Part shown: positions 26,332 through 36,205 of the stretch, piece by piece
Layout: each line of letters begins with the position of its first letter
How positions within the stretch are numbered: position 1 is the stretch's first letter
NCBI RefSeq assembly: GCF_003987065.1
Contig: NZ_PIPY01000003.1
Location: forward strand, 1 to 64,000
DNA length: 64,000 nucleotides
Source: Pseudidiomarina insulisalsae
GTDB taxonomy: Bacteria > Pseudomonadota > Gammaproteobacteria > Enterobacterales > Alteromonadaceae
Reading direction: 5' to 3'
Position numbers and translations under genes: made by a program
Notes under the pieces: generated by a model
Told to the model about the DNA's origin: nothing
Seen by the model: only the letters and a program-made list of their open reading frames with translations
Database searches by the model: none

Positions 26332-29300
26332 ATGTGGCGAGTTTCGTTTAAAGTAGCTTATCGGACCCTGCTCTACACTGCGGCAACCACGCTGGTGTTG
26401 TTCGCGGTGCTGCTAAGTATACTGCGTTACCTGCTGCCACAATTGCCCGATGTCACCACCCAGGTCGAAGATTTTTTTGCCGAAAACTACGCCGTTGAAC
26501 TGACTATTTCGCAACTCGGGGCGGACTGGAACGTAGCCGGACCGCAACTGATTCTGCAGGATATTGAAGTACAGCGGCTGGACGGTGAATCAGCACAGTT
26601 ACAACTGAACGAAGCGCGGGTCATATTTAATTTCTGGCAGAGCCTGCGTACCTGGTCGCTGAAGTTCGAGCAGATAGCCCTTGCCGATTTGCATGTCACC
26701 TATGATCTACGGGATTCCTCGTGGGGCGGGAACAGTGGCGTGGCCAATGATCTACCGCGGTTTTTCCTCAACCAGCTAGATCAGGTGACCATCCAGGACA
26801 GCACGCTGGAGCTGATAAATCTCGTGGGTGTCCGCCGGGCGATTGAAATTGAACAACTGAGCTGGAACAACCAGGGGCGTTCGCACCAGGGTATCGGCAG
26901 TTTACGTATTGCTGAGCTGGCGCCAAACTCGCTCGACGTCATTATTGACGTAGAGGGCAATGACCCTGCTGACCTCGCCGGACAAATTTACATTAAAGCG
27001 AAGAACCTCGACATTGCCGGTTATCTACAGCAAAAGATCATTGATGCCGAAGTGTCGCAGGCCGAGTTTAACTTCACCTTGTGGCTGAACTTCAGTGCCA
27101 GTGATTTTCGCAACGGCATTTTGCAACTGGGACGCAACGAGCTGCACTGGCAGGTGGACGACCGCCGCCATCAGTTAGTCATCCCAAAAGGGTTATTAGA
27201 GCTACGACCGCATGAAGACGGCTGGCTGGTCAATAATAACCCCATCACCTTTATTCAGGATCGCACCACCTGGACGCTGCCGACAGTAAGCTGGCTGCAA
27301 ACCCCCGAGTTGTTTGCCTTCAGTGCCGAGGCGGTACCGGTAGCGCCGCTGCTGCAACTTGCCTCACTGGCTGGCAGCGAGGGTCAGCAATGGGCCGACC
27401 AGCTGAAACAGGCGGAGCTGCAGGGCGAACTCGATATCCATCTGCAGCAACCATTACAACAACCGTTGCAGTGGCAAGCTAGCGCGCGTCAACTGGCCTG
27501 GCAGGAAATGACCGGCGTGCCCGGACTTAACGGTGTGGCCTTGCAGGTTCGGGGCCAGGACCGCAAGGCCCGGTGGCAACTCAGTGGCGAAGCGATTCCG
27601 CTCGAAAGTGATAGCCTTGTCGCGGGCGCGGCCTGGCAGTTGCAACGGCTGCAGTTAGGCGGTGATCTGGATTGGTCCGATGCCGGCTGGCAGGTGCAGG
27701 TGGACGCTGACAGTCGTGCTGATCTTGAGGGCTTGCCGTTGCGCCTGGCGGCGCGCTTAGACTACCGTGATCGGCTGTACATTGCCGCGCGCCTAAGTGA
27801 TGCCAGTGAAGCGCCGATACCCGCCGCCGTGTTGCGTCGTTACTTACCGGAAGTCATGGGCGGGCAACTGCATGACTATTTACAGACCGCTTTGCTGGAA
27901 GCCAACGCCACCGATCTGGCAATGGTCTGGCGCGGGCCGCTGAATGAATTTCCCTATCATGATGGCACTGGTGTGTTTCAGGCACAGGCGACCCTGCAGG
28001 ACCTGGTGTATCGCTTTCAGCCGGACTGGCCAGCCATTAATGACGCCACCACCTATGTGCACTTTGCCAACGAGCGGATGCACATTTTGACCGAGAATGC
28101 ACTGTTAGAAGGGGTCCAGCTGGAACGGGTCGATACGGTCATCGATGATATTCTGGCCCGACCGCTTAGCTTATCGATTCGCGCGGGCATGAAAGGTGAG
28201 GGGGCAAGACTGCAACCGATCTTTGCCGCCAGTCCGCTGGCGGACAGTTTGGGACAGGCGTTCGGTGAAATTCAGCTGGCAGGACAGTTCATTGGCGAGC
28301 TGGATTTAACCATCCCGCTGGATGGTAGCAACCAGGTCACGGCGAAAGGCTATGTAGACCTGAACGATAATGACCTTTATGTCGCCGCAATCGATCAGCG
28401 CTTTCATGATTTGCAGGGCCGTATTCGTTACCAGAATGAGGTGATAAACGCCGAGCAGTTGCAGTTGTCGTGGAATCAGTTACCGCTGGCGGTTGATCTG
28501 CAGGGTGGGTTGCGTGAACAGGATTATCAGGTGCGGCTGGATGTCACCGCCGACTGGTCAATGAATAAGCTGGCCACGCGGCAGCCATTGACCACTGAGC
28601 TGGCCAGTGGCCAGTTACAGTGGCAGGGCAAGCTTGCGTTGTCGCTGCCGCAGCAAGGGGGCTATTCGTTCCATTGGCAACAGCAGTCAGAACTAGAGAA
28701 TTTTGCCTTGCATCTGCCAGCCCCATTGGCCCTGGATCAGGGCGAATCCATGCCCTGGCAGCTCCAGGTCTCAGGCGGTCCACAAAGTCTGCTAATCAAC
28801 AGTACATTGGGCGAACACAGTCTGCTCGAGCTGCAATACAATGCCGATGCCAGTGAGCTACGCCAGGGGTATGCGCGTATCGGCGATCGGGTCAGTCAAC
28901 TGCCGAACCCTGATCTGATTGGCCTGAATCCGCGCTTTGCGATGGAAATCGGGCTGGGTGACCTTGATGCACAGGTCTGGTTGGATAAGCTCGGGACATT
29001 ACGTCAGTGGTTGGCGGCGCAGAGCACAGGTTCAGTAACGAACGGGCACACCATTGCGCAACCAATCCCCGATGTCATTGAAGTGCAGGCCGACCGTATT
29101 TTCTTTGGTGGCCATCAGTTAACTGAGAATTCACTGGTAGTGTGGCCACAACAGGAGCCACAGGCCGAACAAACCATTGATACCTGGCGTTTTAAATGGC
29201 GCGCCCGGGAAGCTGCTATGCAAGGCACCTACTGGCCGCAGGAAGCCGCCCAAGGTGAGCGCATTGAGGTGAATGCCGACTACCTGGAGCTGGCGAAACC

Positions 29301-30312
29301 GGAAGCCGAGCCGCAGGAGGTTGCCACAGAGCTGGTAGAGGACACGCAGCAACTCGCCGGTTTCAGTCGCTGGCCACGGCTGGTTTTCGACTGTAAACGC
29401 TGCCGTTACGGTGCCTATCAGCTTGGCGAAGTCGCTTTTAATTTGGAACCCGAGGCACAGACGCTGCGCATTACCGATATTCAGTTGCGTAACGACCAGC
29501 ACCAACTGAATGCCGAGCTGGAATGGAACCTGGCCACCGCAGAACAAGACGCGCGTACGGCGTTTAGTGGTGAGTTTAACAGTGATGATTTTGGTGACTT
29601 TCTGAGCGATTATGAAATCACTTCAATTATTCAGGACAGTCCGGCGCAGTTCGACTTCGCGCTTAACTGGCAGGGCGCACCTGACGAATTCAATGTCGCC
29701 AGCTTAAATGGCAACATGGACTGGCGCTTAGGTCAGGGCTATCTGAGTGATGTCAGCGACGGTGGCGCACGTATTTTTTCAATGCTGAGTTTGGAAAGTA
29801 TTTTGCGCAAGTTGCGCTTCGATTTTCGCGATATCTTTGCTAACGGCATGTTTTTCACCGAATTCGTTGGCCAGTTCGAAATTGACGACGGGGTGGTTAA
29901 AACTGACGGCGCGCGCATGAATGGCGCCGCCGGTGACATGGAAATTACCGGCCAGAGTAACCTCGTCAACAACAGCCTTGATTACGAATTATTCTTTGTG
30001 CCGAAAGTGACCTCCAGTCTACCGGTTATTCTGGCCTGGATGGTCAATCCGCCGTCAGGTCTGGCAGCGCTGCTCATCGACCAGATGTTGCAGGACGCAC
30101 AGGTGATCAGCCGGCTTGAATATAAAATTACGGGCACCATTGATGATCCGGTGGTGAAAGAAATTTCTCGCGCCAGTCGCGAAGTGGACATTCCCGTTGA
30201 CCAATTGCCGCAGCAGCAGGAGGACCCCGATGTCGAAGCAGAGAATAGTGCAACTGACAGCGGTACAAATGACCAGCCAGCCGGACCCGCAGCAGAATCT
30301 GGCGCAAATTGA
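26332..30312 (+). CDS. yhdP: YhdP-family AsmA-like envelope protein
   Basis: A 1326-residue inner-membrane-anchored protein of the YhdP (TIGR02099) family, proposed in E. coli to help move phospholipids across the periplasm to the outer membrane. Seen: one N-terminal membrane helix (about 15-38), a very long beta-rich periplasmic body with repeated LQ/WQ segments, and the conserved C-terminal AsmA_2-type end with GYLSDVSDGGARIFSML. The C-terminus is Gln/Asp/Glu-rich and overlaps the next gene by 83 bases. It starts four bases after rng. Confidence 0.94.
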   Translation: MWRVSFKVAYRTLLYTAATTLVLFAVLLSILRYLLPQLPDVTTQVEDFFAENYAVELTISQLGADWNVAGPQLILQDIEVQRLDGESAQLQLNEARVIFNFWQSLRTWSLKFEQIALADLHVTYDLRDSSWGGNSGVANDLPRFFLNQLDQVTIQDSTLELINLVGVRRAIEIEQLSWNNQGRSHQGIGSLRIAELAPNSLDVIIDVEGNDPADLAGQIYIKAKNLDIAGYLQQKIIDAEVSQAEFNFTLWLNFSASDFRNGILQLGRNELHWQVDDRRHQLVIPKGLLELRPHEDGWLVNNNPITFIQDRTTWTLPTVSWLQTPELFAFSAEAVPVAPLLQLASLAGSEGQQWADQLKQAELQGELDIHLQQPLQQPLQWQASARQLAWQEMTGVPGLNGVALQVRGQDRKARWQLSGEAIPLESDSLVAGAAWQLQRLQLGGDLDWSDAGWQVQVDADSRADLEGLPLRLAARLDYRDRLYIAARLSDASEAPIPAAVLRRYLPEVMGGQLHDYLQTALLEANATDLAMVWRGPLNEFPYHDGTGVFQAQATLQDLVYRFQPDWPAINDATTYVHFANERMHILTENALLEGVQLERVDTVIDDILARPLSLSIRAGMKGEGARLQPIFAASPLADSLGQAFGEIQLAGQFIGELDLTIPLDGSNQVTAKGYVDLNDNDLYVAAIDQRFHDLQGRIRYQNEVINAEQLQLSWNQLPLAVDLQGGLREQDYQVRLDVTADWSMNKLATRQPLTTELASGQLQWQGKLALSLPQQGGYSFHWQQQSELENFALHLPAPLALDQGESMPWQLQVSGGPQSLLINSTLGEHSLLELQYNADASELRQGYARIGDRVSQLPNPDLIGLNPRFAMEIGLGDLDAQVWLDKLGTLRQWLAAQSTGSVTNGHTIAQPIPDVIEVQADRIFFGGHQLTENSLVVWPQQEPQAEQTIDTWRFKWRAREAAMQGTYWPQEAAQGERIEVNADYLELAKPEAEPQEVATELVEDTQQLAGFSRWPRLVFDCKRCRYGAYQLGEVAFNLEPEAQTLRITDIQLRNDQHQLNAELEWNLATAEQDARTAFSGEFNSDDFGDFLSDYEITSIIQDSPAQFDFALNWQGAPDEFNVASLNGNMDWRLGQGYLSDVSDGGARIFSMLSLESILRKLRFDFRDIFANGMFFTEFVGQFEIDDGVVKTDGARMNGAAGDMEITGQSNLVNNSLDYELFFVPKVTSSLPVILAWMVNPPSGLAALLIDQMLQDAQVISRLEYKITGTIDDPVVKEISRASREVDIPVDQLPQQQEDPDVEAENSATDSGTNDQPAGPAAESGAN

Positions 30313-31084
30313 ACAATTACTGCAACAACTGCCGCCGGAACGGCCCCAGCTCGTAGTATTGCCAGAGGCGTGTTTATGCTTTGGTGCGGGCGACAAACGC
30401 CAGCGTGAACTCGCCGAACAGCCCGGGAGTGGTCCCATGCAGCAGCGCCTGAGCGCGTTGGCAAAAGAACATGGCATTTATCTTCTGGCAGGTACGGTGC
30501 CGCTGGTGGAGCAGAAGGATGACGACAAGTTCAGTGCCGCTTCATTAGTTTACGGCCCCTCTGGTGAATGTTTGGCGCGCTATGACAAAATTCATTTGTT
30601 CGACGTGGATGTCGCAGACAGTACGCGAACCTATCGTGAGTCGGCATGGACGCACGCCGGTGAAAAAGTGATCACTGTCGACACCGAGTTTGGCCGGCTG
30701 GGGCTGGCAGTATGTTATGATGTGCGCTTTCCGGAACTGTTCCGGGCATTGCGCGAGCAGGGCGCTGAAGTGATCGCTTTGCCCTCAGCTTTTACCCGCG
30801 TTACCGGCGCTGCGCATTGGCATGTTCTGGCGCGGGCGCGCGCCATCGAGCAGCAATGCGCGCTCGTGGCTGGCGCCCAGGTCGGAACCCATGCGAACGG
30901 TCGTGAAACTTATGGCCATGCACTGGTGGTTGACGCATGGGGTAAACTATTAAGCGAATGTGACGGCACGCAAAGTCCATGCCTGGCAAGTGCGCGTGTT
31001 GATTTAACAGAACTGGATGAAATACGGCGCAATATTCCTGTCGCCAAACATTTTGCCAGTAGTAAGAAGGTAATTCATGAGTGA
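30230..31084 (+). CDS. Carbon-nitrogen hydrolase (nitrilase family, Nit2/NIT1-like)
   Basis: 284-residue amidase of the nitrilase superfamily with the Glu-Lys-Cys triad visible in LPEA (near residue 45), DKIHLFD and AVCYDVRFP. Members of this class commonly hydrolyse deaminated glutathione or small omega-amides; the substrate here is inferred. I place the start at ATG 30230 because AGGAGG lies six bases before it and the protein then begins with the normal first beta strand ([10 protein letters not shown]); this makes an unusually long 83-base overlap with yhdP in another frame. It overlaps tldD by 8 bases. Confidence 0.9.
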   Translation: MSKQRIVQLTAVQMTSQPDPQQNLAQIEQLLQQLPPERPQLVVLPEACLCFGAGDKRQRELAEQPGSGPMQQRLSALAKEHGIYLLAGTVPLVEQKDDDKFSAASLVYGPSGECLARYDKIHLFDVDVADSTRTYRESAWTHAGEKVITVDTEFGRLGLAVCYDVRFPELFRALREQGAEVIALPSAFTRVTGAAHWHVLARARAIEQQCALVAGAQVGTHANGRETYGHALVVDAWGKLLSECDGTQSPCLASARVDLTELDEIRRNIPVAKHFASSKKVIHE

Positions 31085-32546
31085 ACAAAATCAGGTCATT
31101 CAGCAGTTAGTGACCGCCAACGAGCTTGATATTGAAGGTTTGCAGCAACGCCTGGCAAGCATTTACACCGGCTCGATTGATTATGCTGACATTTACTTGC
31201 AGCACAGCACCAATGAGTCATGGGTGCTTGAGGACGGTATTGTGAAATCCGGCAGCTTTCATATTGAAAGCGGGCTCGGCGTGCGTGCTATCCATGAAGA
31301 TAAAACCGGCTTTGCTTACGCCGATGAAATTTCAGCGTCGGCACTGGCACAAGCGGCTAGCGCAGCACGCGGCATCGCCAACGCAGGCGCTGACAAAAAG
31401 CTGAATGTGGGCCAGCAGGTCGCGGCCCCCTCGCGCTACCAGGGACTCAATCCGTTGAGCAGCCTGGATGAAGCTGCGAAAATCAGCTTACTGTGTGAAA
31501 TCGACGCCTATGCACGCTCGCTCGATAGCCGCGTGGTGGAAGTCATTGCCAGCGTTAACGGCAGTTATGATGAGGTGCTGGTGATCGCCACTGACGGCAC
31601 CCTGGCCACCGATATCCGGCCGCTGGTGCGGGTTAACTGCACCGTGCTGGCAGAGCAGAATGGTCGTCGTGAGCGTGGCAGTGCCGGTGGCGGTGCGCGG
31701 GTCGATTATCAGTACTTTTTTGCCGCCGAAGCGGCCGCGGAAAGCGACAGCAATGCCTTACCGCGTTGGCAGACCTATGCCAAAGAGGCGGTACGGCAGG
31801 CGATCGTGAACCTCGACGCGCGTCCGGCTCCGGCCGGAACCATGCCGGTAGTGCTTGGCGCTGGCTGGCCGGGCGTATTACTGCACGAAGCCGTTGGTCA
31901 TGGCCTGGAAGGCGATTTTAACCGTAAAGGTGCGTCAGCGTACTCAGGCAAAATCGGTGAAATGGTCGCATCTGAACTTTGCACCATTGTCGATGACGGT
32001 ACCCTTAGCGACCGTCGCGGCTCATTAAGTGTCGATGACGAGGGCACTCCCGCTGGCTATAACGTTCTCATTGAGAAAGGGCGTCTGGTTGGCTACATGC
32101 AGGACAAAATGAATGCCCGGCTGATGGGTGTTGCTCCGACGGGCAACGGCCGGCGCGAGTCCTACGCCCATTTGCCGATGCCGCGTATGACCAATACCTA
32201 TATGCTCGGCGGTGATGCTGCGCCGCAAGATATTATTGCCAGCGTGAAGCGTGGTATTTACGCACCACAGTTTGCCGGCGGCCAGGTCGATATTACCTCA
32301 GGTAAATTCGTGTTCTCGGCCTCCGAAGCCTATTTGATTGAAGATGGAAAGATCACCGCACCGCTGAAAGGGGCGACGCTGATTGGTAATGGTCCTGACG
32401 CTATGCGCCAGGTGTCCATGGTAGGTAATGACCTGGCGTTAGATACCGGCGTTGGGGTCTGTGGTAAAGACGGCCAGAGCGTACCGGTTGGCGTTGGCCA
32501 ACCGACGTTAAAACTGGACGCACTGACCGTAGGTGGCACCGCTTAA
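31077..32546 (+). CDS. tldD: Metalloprotease TldD
   Basis: Zinc-dependent protease subunit that works as a heterodimer with TldE (PmbA). 489 residues, with the [11 protein letters not shown] metal-binding motif near residues 263-273. The TldD/TldE pair is known for microcin B17 maturation and CcdA degradation in E. coli. Its stop codon overlaps the stop of convergent darP by 4 bases. The pmbA partner starts only about 570 bases downstream. Confidence 0.96.
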   Translation: MSEQNQVIQQLVTANELDIEGLQQRLASIYTGSIDYADIYLQHSTNESWVLEDGIVKSGSFHIESGLGVRAIHEDKTGFAYADEISASALAQAASAARGIANAGADKKLNVGQQVAAPSRYQGLNPLSSLDEAAKISLLCEIDAYARSLDSRVVEVIASVNGSYDEVLVIATDGTLATDIRPLVRVNCTVLAEQNGRRERGSAGGGARVDYQYFFAAEAAAESDSNALPRWQTYAKEAVRQAIVNLDARPAPAGTMPVVLGAGWPGVLLHEAVGHGLEGDFNRKGASAYSGKIGEMVASELCTIVDDGTLSDRRGSLSVDDEGTPAGYNVLIEKGRLVGYMQDKMNARLMGVAPTGNGRRESYAHLPMPRMTNTYMLGGDAAPQDIIASVKRGIYAPQFAGGQVDITSGKFVFSASEAYLIEDGKITAPLKGATLIGNGPDAMRQVSMVGNDLALDTGVGVCGKDGQSVPVGVGQPTLKLDALTVGGTA

Positions 32547-33058
32547 GCGGTTGCCACCTCACGTAAGTATTTAAACAGCTCGCGGGCAGCAGCCGGAGGT
32601 TTGCCCTGTTGTTGCTGCTTTTGCGCTTGCCGGTAGAGCTGACGCAGTTTTTGCCGGTCAGCCAGCGGATAGGTTTCGACAAAGTCCTGAATGGCGCTGT
32701 CGCCGTCCGCGAGAATGGCATCGCGATATTTCTCGAGCTGATGAAACAAAGCATTTTGCTCAAGATGCGCATGCTCAAGCTCATGCAGTGCCTGCTCAAT
32801 CGGCGCTGTGTCACGCTGGCGCATCATTTTGCCAATTTGTTGCAGTTGCCGGCGAAAGCCCTCGCGCTTATTACGAATGCGCTGAGCTAACTGAATGGCG
32901 TCAAGCAGTTCGTCATCCAGCGGCAGCTTGGCAAGCTTACCGGCCGGCAGGTCGACAAGTTTGGTGCCAAGCGCTTGTTGCGCTTCTGCTTCACGTTTAA
33001 GTTGAGATTTACTGACCAACTGATCATCGTCTTGGTCAAAGTCGTGACTATCTTGCAT
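32543..33058 (-). CDS. darP: Ribosome-associated protein DarP (YjgA)
   Basis: 171-residue charged, helical protein of the YjgA/DUF615 family, which assists late assembly of the 50S subunit in E. coli. The N-terminus is acidic (SHDFDQDDD), followed by [15 protein letters not shown] and DAIQLAQRI motifs typical of the family. It lies on the opposite strand between tldD and pmbA; as in E. coli it is divergent from pmbA, with about 54 bases between the starts. Confidence 0.92.
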   Translation of the reverse strand: MQDSHDFDQDDDQLVSKSQLKREAEAQQALGTKLVDLPAGKLAKLPLDDELLDAIQLAQRIRNKREGFRRQLQQIGKMMRQRDTAPIEQALHELEHAHLEQNALFHQLEKYRDAILADGDSAIQDFVETYPLADRQKLRQLYRQAQKQQQQGKPPAAARELFKYLREVATA

Positions 33059-33112
33059 GGTATGTCCTCTGTGCTACCTGCGTAGTTTAACAGGCAACTG
33101 ACCAGGCAACCA

Positions 33113-34471
33113 ATGGAGTTTAGTTTGAAACCAGAATTAGCCGATTTAAAAACCGAGCTTGCCGATGTGAAGCAAGCCGTCGCCGACGCGCTGAGTTATG
33201 GCAAGAAGCTCGGCGCCAGTGCAATGGAGTGTGCCCTGACCCGTAGCCGGGGCATCAGCGTAGAAACCCGTCTGGGTGAAGTTGACACGGTAGAGTTCAA
33301 TCAGGACGGGGCCCTGGGCATTACCTTGTACCAGGGCCAGCAAAAAGGTTCTGCTTCGACCACCGACTTATCTGCGGCGGCAATTCGCGCCAGTGTTGAA
33401 AAAGCGCTGGATATTGCCCGTTTTACCTCGCCTGATCCCTGTGCCGGCCTGGCGCCTGCCGAGCTGATGGCCTATGACAATCCTGATCTGGAACTTTGTC
33501 ATCCCGGTGAGCAGTCGGCCGATTATGCTCTTGAGCAGGCGTTGCAATGTGAGCGTCACGCCCTGAATCTTGATGAGCGCATCGTTAATTCCGACGGTGC
33601 CAGCTACAGCAGTCACGTGGGTTATCGCGTCTACGGCAACAGCCATGGTTTTTTGGACGGTTACCTGCAGTCACGCCATGCCATGAGCTGTTCGTTAATT
33701 GGTAAGCAGGGCGATGCCATGCAACGCGATTTCGCCTACACCGTGGCGCGCGCGACCGGTGATCTGGAGAGCCCTGAGTATGTGGCGGAGCAGGCGGCTT
33801 ACGAGACACTGGCCCGGCTGGGTGCGCGCAAAATCAACACCGCTAAAGTGCCGGTCATTTTCCGTGCCGATATTGCCAACAGCCTGTTTGGCCATTTTGT
33901 CGGTGCCATCAGTGGCGGCAACCTGTATCGCAAATCGAGCTTCTTGCTGGATCATCTGGGCGAACAGGTCTTACCCGACTGGCTGACCATTACCGAAACC
34001 CCGCACTTGTCGGGGGCGTTAGCAAGCTCGCCTTTTGATCATGAAGGGGTGGCCACACAGAACCGTACCATGGTCGAAAACGGTGTATTGCAAAGTTACC
34101 TGTTGACCAGCTACGCCGCGCGTAAACTGCAGATGCAGCCAACCGGACACGCCGGCGGCATTCATACCTGGCAGCTGACACAACAGCAGCAGAGTTTAGC
34201 TGACCTGTGTCGCACCATGGGCACCGGCCTCTTGGTCACGGAAGTGATGGGGCAAGGCGTCAATCTGGTCAACGGCGACTACTCGCGCGGCGCTGCCGGA
34301 TTCTGGGTTGAAAATGGCGAAATTCAGTATCCGGTGGAAGAGATTACCATTGCCGGTAACCTGAAGGACATGTTGCGTAACATTGTCGCCATTGGCAATG
34401 ACACCGACCTGCGCCACGGTGTGCGCACTGGCTCGGTGTTACTTGAGAGTTTGCACGTGGCCGGGAACTAA
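33113..34471 (+). CDS. pmbA: Metalloprotease subunit PmbA (TldE)
   Basis: Non-catalytic partner of TldD (452 aa) with the PmbA/TldD fold. It carries the family motifs (ARKINTAKVPVIF; SGALASSPFDHEGV; GMGVNLVNGDYSRGA-like end) but lacks the HExxxH metal motif, as normal for TldE. Its stop codon lies in the loop of an 8-bp perfect hairpin (34458-34479) just before the convergent mgtE. Confidence 0.95.
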   Translation: MEFSLKPELADLKTELADVKQAVADALSYGKKLGASAMECALTRSRGISVETRLGEVDTVEFNQDGALGITLYQGQQKGSASTTDLSAAAIRASVEKALDIARFTSPDPCAGLAPAELMAYDNPDLELCHPGEQSADYALEQALQCERHALNLDERIVNSDGASYSSHVGYRVYGNSHGFLDGYLQSRHAMSCSLIGKQGDAMQRDFAYTVARATGDLESPEYVAEQAAYETLARLGARKINTAKVPVIFRADIANSLFGHFVGAISGGNLYRKSSFLLDHLGEQVLPDWLTITETPHLSGALASSPFDHEGVATQNRTMVENGVLQSYLLTSYAARKLQMQPTGHAGGIHTWQLTQQQQSLADLCRTMGTGLLVTEVMGQGVNLVNGDYSRGAAGFWVENGEIQYPVEEITIAGNLKDMLRNIVAIGNDTDLRHGVRTGSVLLESLHVAGN

Positions 34472-34479
34472 CCCGGCCA
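34458..34479. terminator. GC-rich hairpin between convergent pmbA and mgtE
   Basis: TGGCCGGG (34458-34465) and CCCGGCCA (34472-34479) form a perfect 8-bp stem with loop AACTAA containing the pmbA stop codon. There is no U tract on either side, so it may stabilise 3' ends or act with other factors rather than be a classical terminator. Confidence 0.4.
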
Positions 34480-34496
34480 TAGTTGTGCTGACAGAC

Positions 34497-35858
34497 TTAT
34501 CCTAACAACAGGGTGGCCGTGCCAAGGAAGGCAAAAATACCGACCACATCGGTGACTGTGGTCAGAATCACGCCGCCGGCCAGCGCCGGATCAATATCGA
34601 ATTTTTTCAAGATCAGCGGTACGGTCACGCCTGCCAGGCCCGCGGCCAGCAGGTTGGCCATCATCGCGAAGGCGATGATTCCCCCTATGACCAGATCTTG
34701 TTTCCAGATAGCGACTACTGCGGCAATCAACAATGCCCAGATGACCCCGTTGAGGGCACCGATCGCCAGCTCTTTGCCGATCAGCCAGCGCTGGTTACTG
34801 GCCCCAATATGACCCAGTGCCATACCGCGAATGACCAGTGTCAGGGTTTGCGATCCGGCAATCCCGCCCATGCTCGGTACAATGGTATTTAAAATGGCCA
34901 GAACAGCCATTTGCGCAAGAATATCCTCAAACATGGAGCTGACTGCGGCAGCCAGTAACGCGGTGACCAGATTCACCGCCAGCCACACTGTGCGGCGTCG
35001 GGTACTTTTTAGTACCGGCGCGAAAGTATCTTCGTCGTCCTCAAGACCGGCCATACTCAGCATTGAGTGCTGCGCCTCTTCGCGAATGATATCAACCACG
35101 TCATCAATGGTGATACGGCCGAGCAAGTGATTCTCAGAGTCAACCACCGGCGCTGAGATCCAGTCCTGGCGTTCAAACAGCTTGGCGACTTCGGTTTCAT
35201 CCATGTCAACCGGAATGCTCTGCACGTCGGCTTCCATCACCTCACCGACCAGCTTGGCGGGGTCAACGGTGACCAGTCGCGAGATGGAAATCTCACCGAT
35301 AAACTGGTCATCACGGCTGACAACATACAGCTTGTCGGTGGCCTCGGGGAGCTCGCCTTTTAACCGCAGGTAGCGCAAGACCACATCAATGGTCACATCC
35401 TGACGCAGCGTGATGGTATCGGTATTCATCATCGAGCCAGCGGTTTCGTCCTCGTAAGAGAGGGCTTTTTCCGCGCGATGGCGATCCTGCTCATCCATCG
35501 ACTTGAGTACTTCCTGGTAAACCTGTTCCGGCAGACCACGAAGAACGTAAGCCAGGTCGTCGGTGTCCATGCCTTCAGTAGCGGCGGCCAGCTTCTCTGG
35601 CGCCATCTGGCGAATGACCGACTTTTGTACTTCTTCCGAGAGTTCTTCAAGAATATCGCCGTGCTCATCGGCATCGACGAGTTGCCAGATAATCGCCCGG
35701 GCTTTAGGTGGGGAAGACTCGAGCAGGAGTGCTACGTCCCATGCGGGCAGGTTATGTAACTGCCGGCGCGCCTGCACATACATGCCACGGGCGAGCGCTT
35801 CGGTCACGTCCTGGAGCCGTTGTTCGGCAAACTCTTTTTCGGCGACTTCTGGAAGCAT
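34497..35858 (-). CDS. mgtE: Magnesium transporter MgtE
   Basis: Mg2+ channel/transporter of the MgtE family (453 aa). Domains: an N-terminal helical superhelix (about residues 10-135), a CBS pair (about 140-265) that senses cytosolic Mg2+, and a C-terminal membrane domain of about five helices (about 290-450). It is last in the minus-strand run headed by kdsD, as often seen after ptsO in gammaproteobacteria. Its AGGAG ribosome binding site is buried in a hairpin (see next entry). Confidence 0.95.
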   Translation of the reverse strand: MLPEVAEKEFAEQRLQDVTEALARGMYVQARRQLHNLPAWDVALLLESSPPKARAIIWQLVDADEHGDILEELSEEVQKSVIRQMAPEKLAAATEGMDTDDLAYVLRGLPEQVYQEVLKSMDEQDRHRAEKALSYEDETAGSMMNTDTITLRQDVTIDVVLRYLRLKGELPEATDKLYVVSRDDQFIGEISISRLVTVDPAKLVGEVMEADVQSIPVDMDETEVAKLFERQDWISAPVVDSENHLLGRITIDDVVDIIREEAQHSMLSMAGLEDDEDTFAPVLKSTRRRTVWLAVNLVTALLAAAVSSMFEDILAQMAVLAILNTIVPSMGGIAGSQTLTLVIRGMALGHIGASNQRWLIGKELAIGALNGVIWALLIAAVVAIWKQDLVIGGIIAFAMMANLLAAGLAGVTVPLILKKFDIDPALAGGVILTTVTDVVGIFAFLGTATLLLG

Positions 35859-35863
35859 GGTGA

Positions 35864-35888
35864 AAACTCCTATGGATATGAGGAGTTT
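35864..35888 (-). promoter_or_regulatory. Hairpin that sequesters the mgtE ribosome binding site
   Basis: On the minus strand, AAACTCCT (35888-35881), a nine-base loop and AGGAGTTT (35871-35864) form a perfect 8-bp stem. The AGGAG at 35871-35867 is the only good Shine-Dalgarno sequence, eight bases before the mgtE ATG, so the stem would block initiation unless opened. No M-box riboswitch was recognised. Confidence 0.6.
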
Positions 35889-35926
35889 ATCTTATTTAGT
35901 GAGCGGCGTCAGCAGGAAGATGCGCG

Positions 35927-36205
35927 TCAGGCGTCTTCGTCAAAGCGTGCTTCAATTAAAGCCGCTATGGCGTCAACCGCCGGTTGCGCCTCGGGGCCCC
36001 GGGCGACAATGTCGATCTCTTTGCCCTGACCACTGGCCAGTAACAACAAGCACATGACGCTGGAGGCGTCGACTTCACGGCCGTCCTGAACAATGGCAAC
36101 CCGGGCGTCAAACTTATGTGTCAGCTTAGCAAGTTTGGTAGCTGCCCGGGCATGTAAGCCGAGCTTGTTCTGAATAATGACAGTCTTTTTGACTTGCTGG
36201 CTCAT
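35927..36205 (-). CDS. ptsO: Phosphocarrier protein NPr of the nitrogen PTS
   Basis: HPr-like protein (92 aa) that passes phosphate from EI-Ntr to PtsN. The active-site histidine is His18 in LGLHARAA, and Ser48/Ser49 sits at the regulatory-site position. It overlaps rapZ by 4 bases and follows ptsN, giving the usual rpoN-linked Ntr-PTS cluster; the EI-Ntr gene (ptsP) is not in this window. Confidence 0.95.
   Translation of the reverse strand: MSQQVKKTVIIQNKLGLHARAATKLAKLTHKFDARVAIVQDGREVDASSVMCLLLLASGQGKEIDIVARGPEAQPAVDAIAALIEARFDEDA

Noticed and set aside
35859-35926. M-box or other known riboswitch before mgtE
   Set aside because: The gap is only 68 bases and lacks the multi-helix M-box architecture; only the single hairpin is supported.
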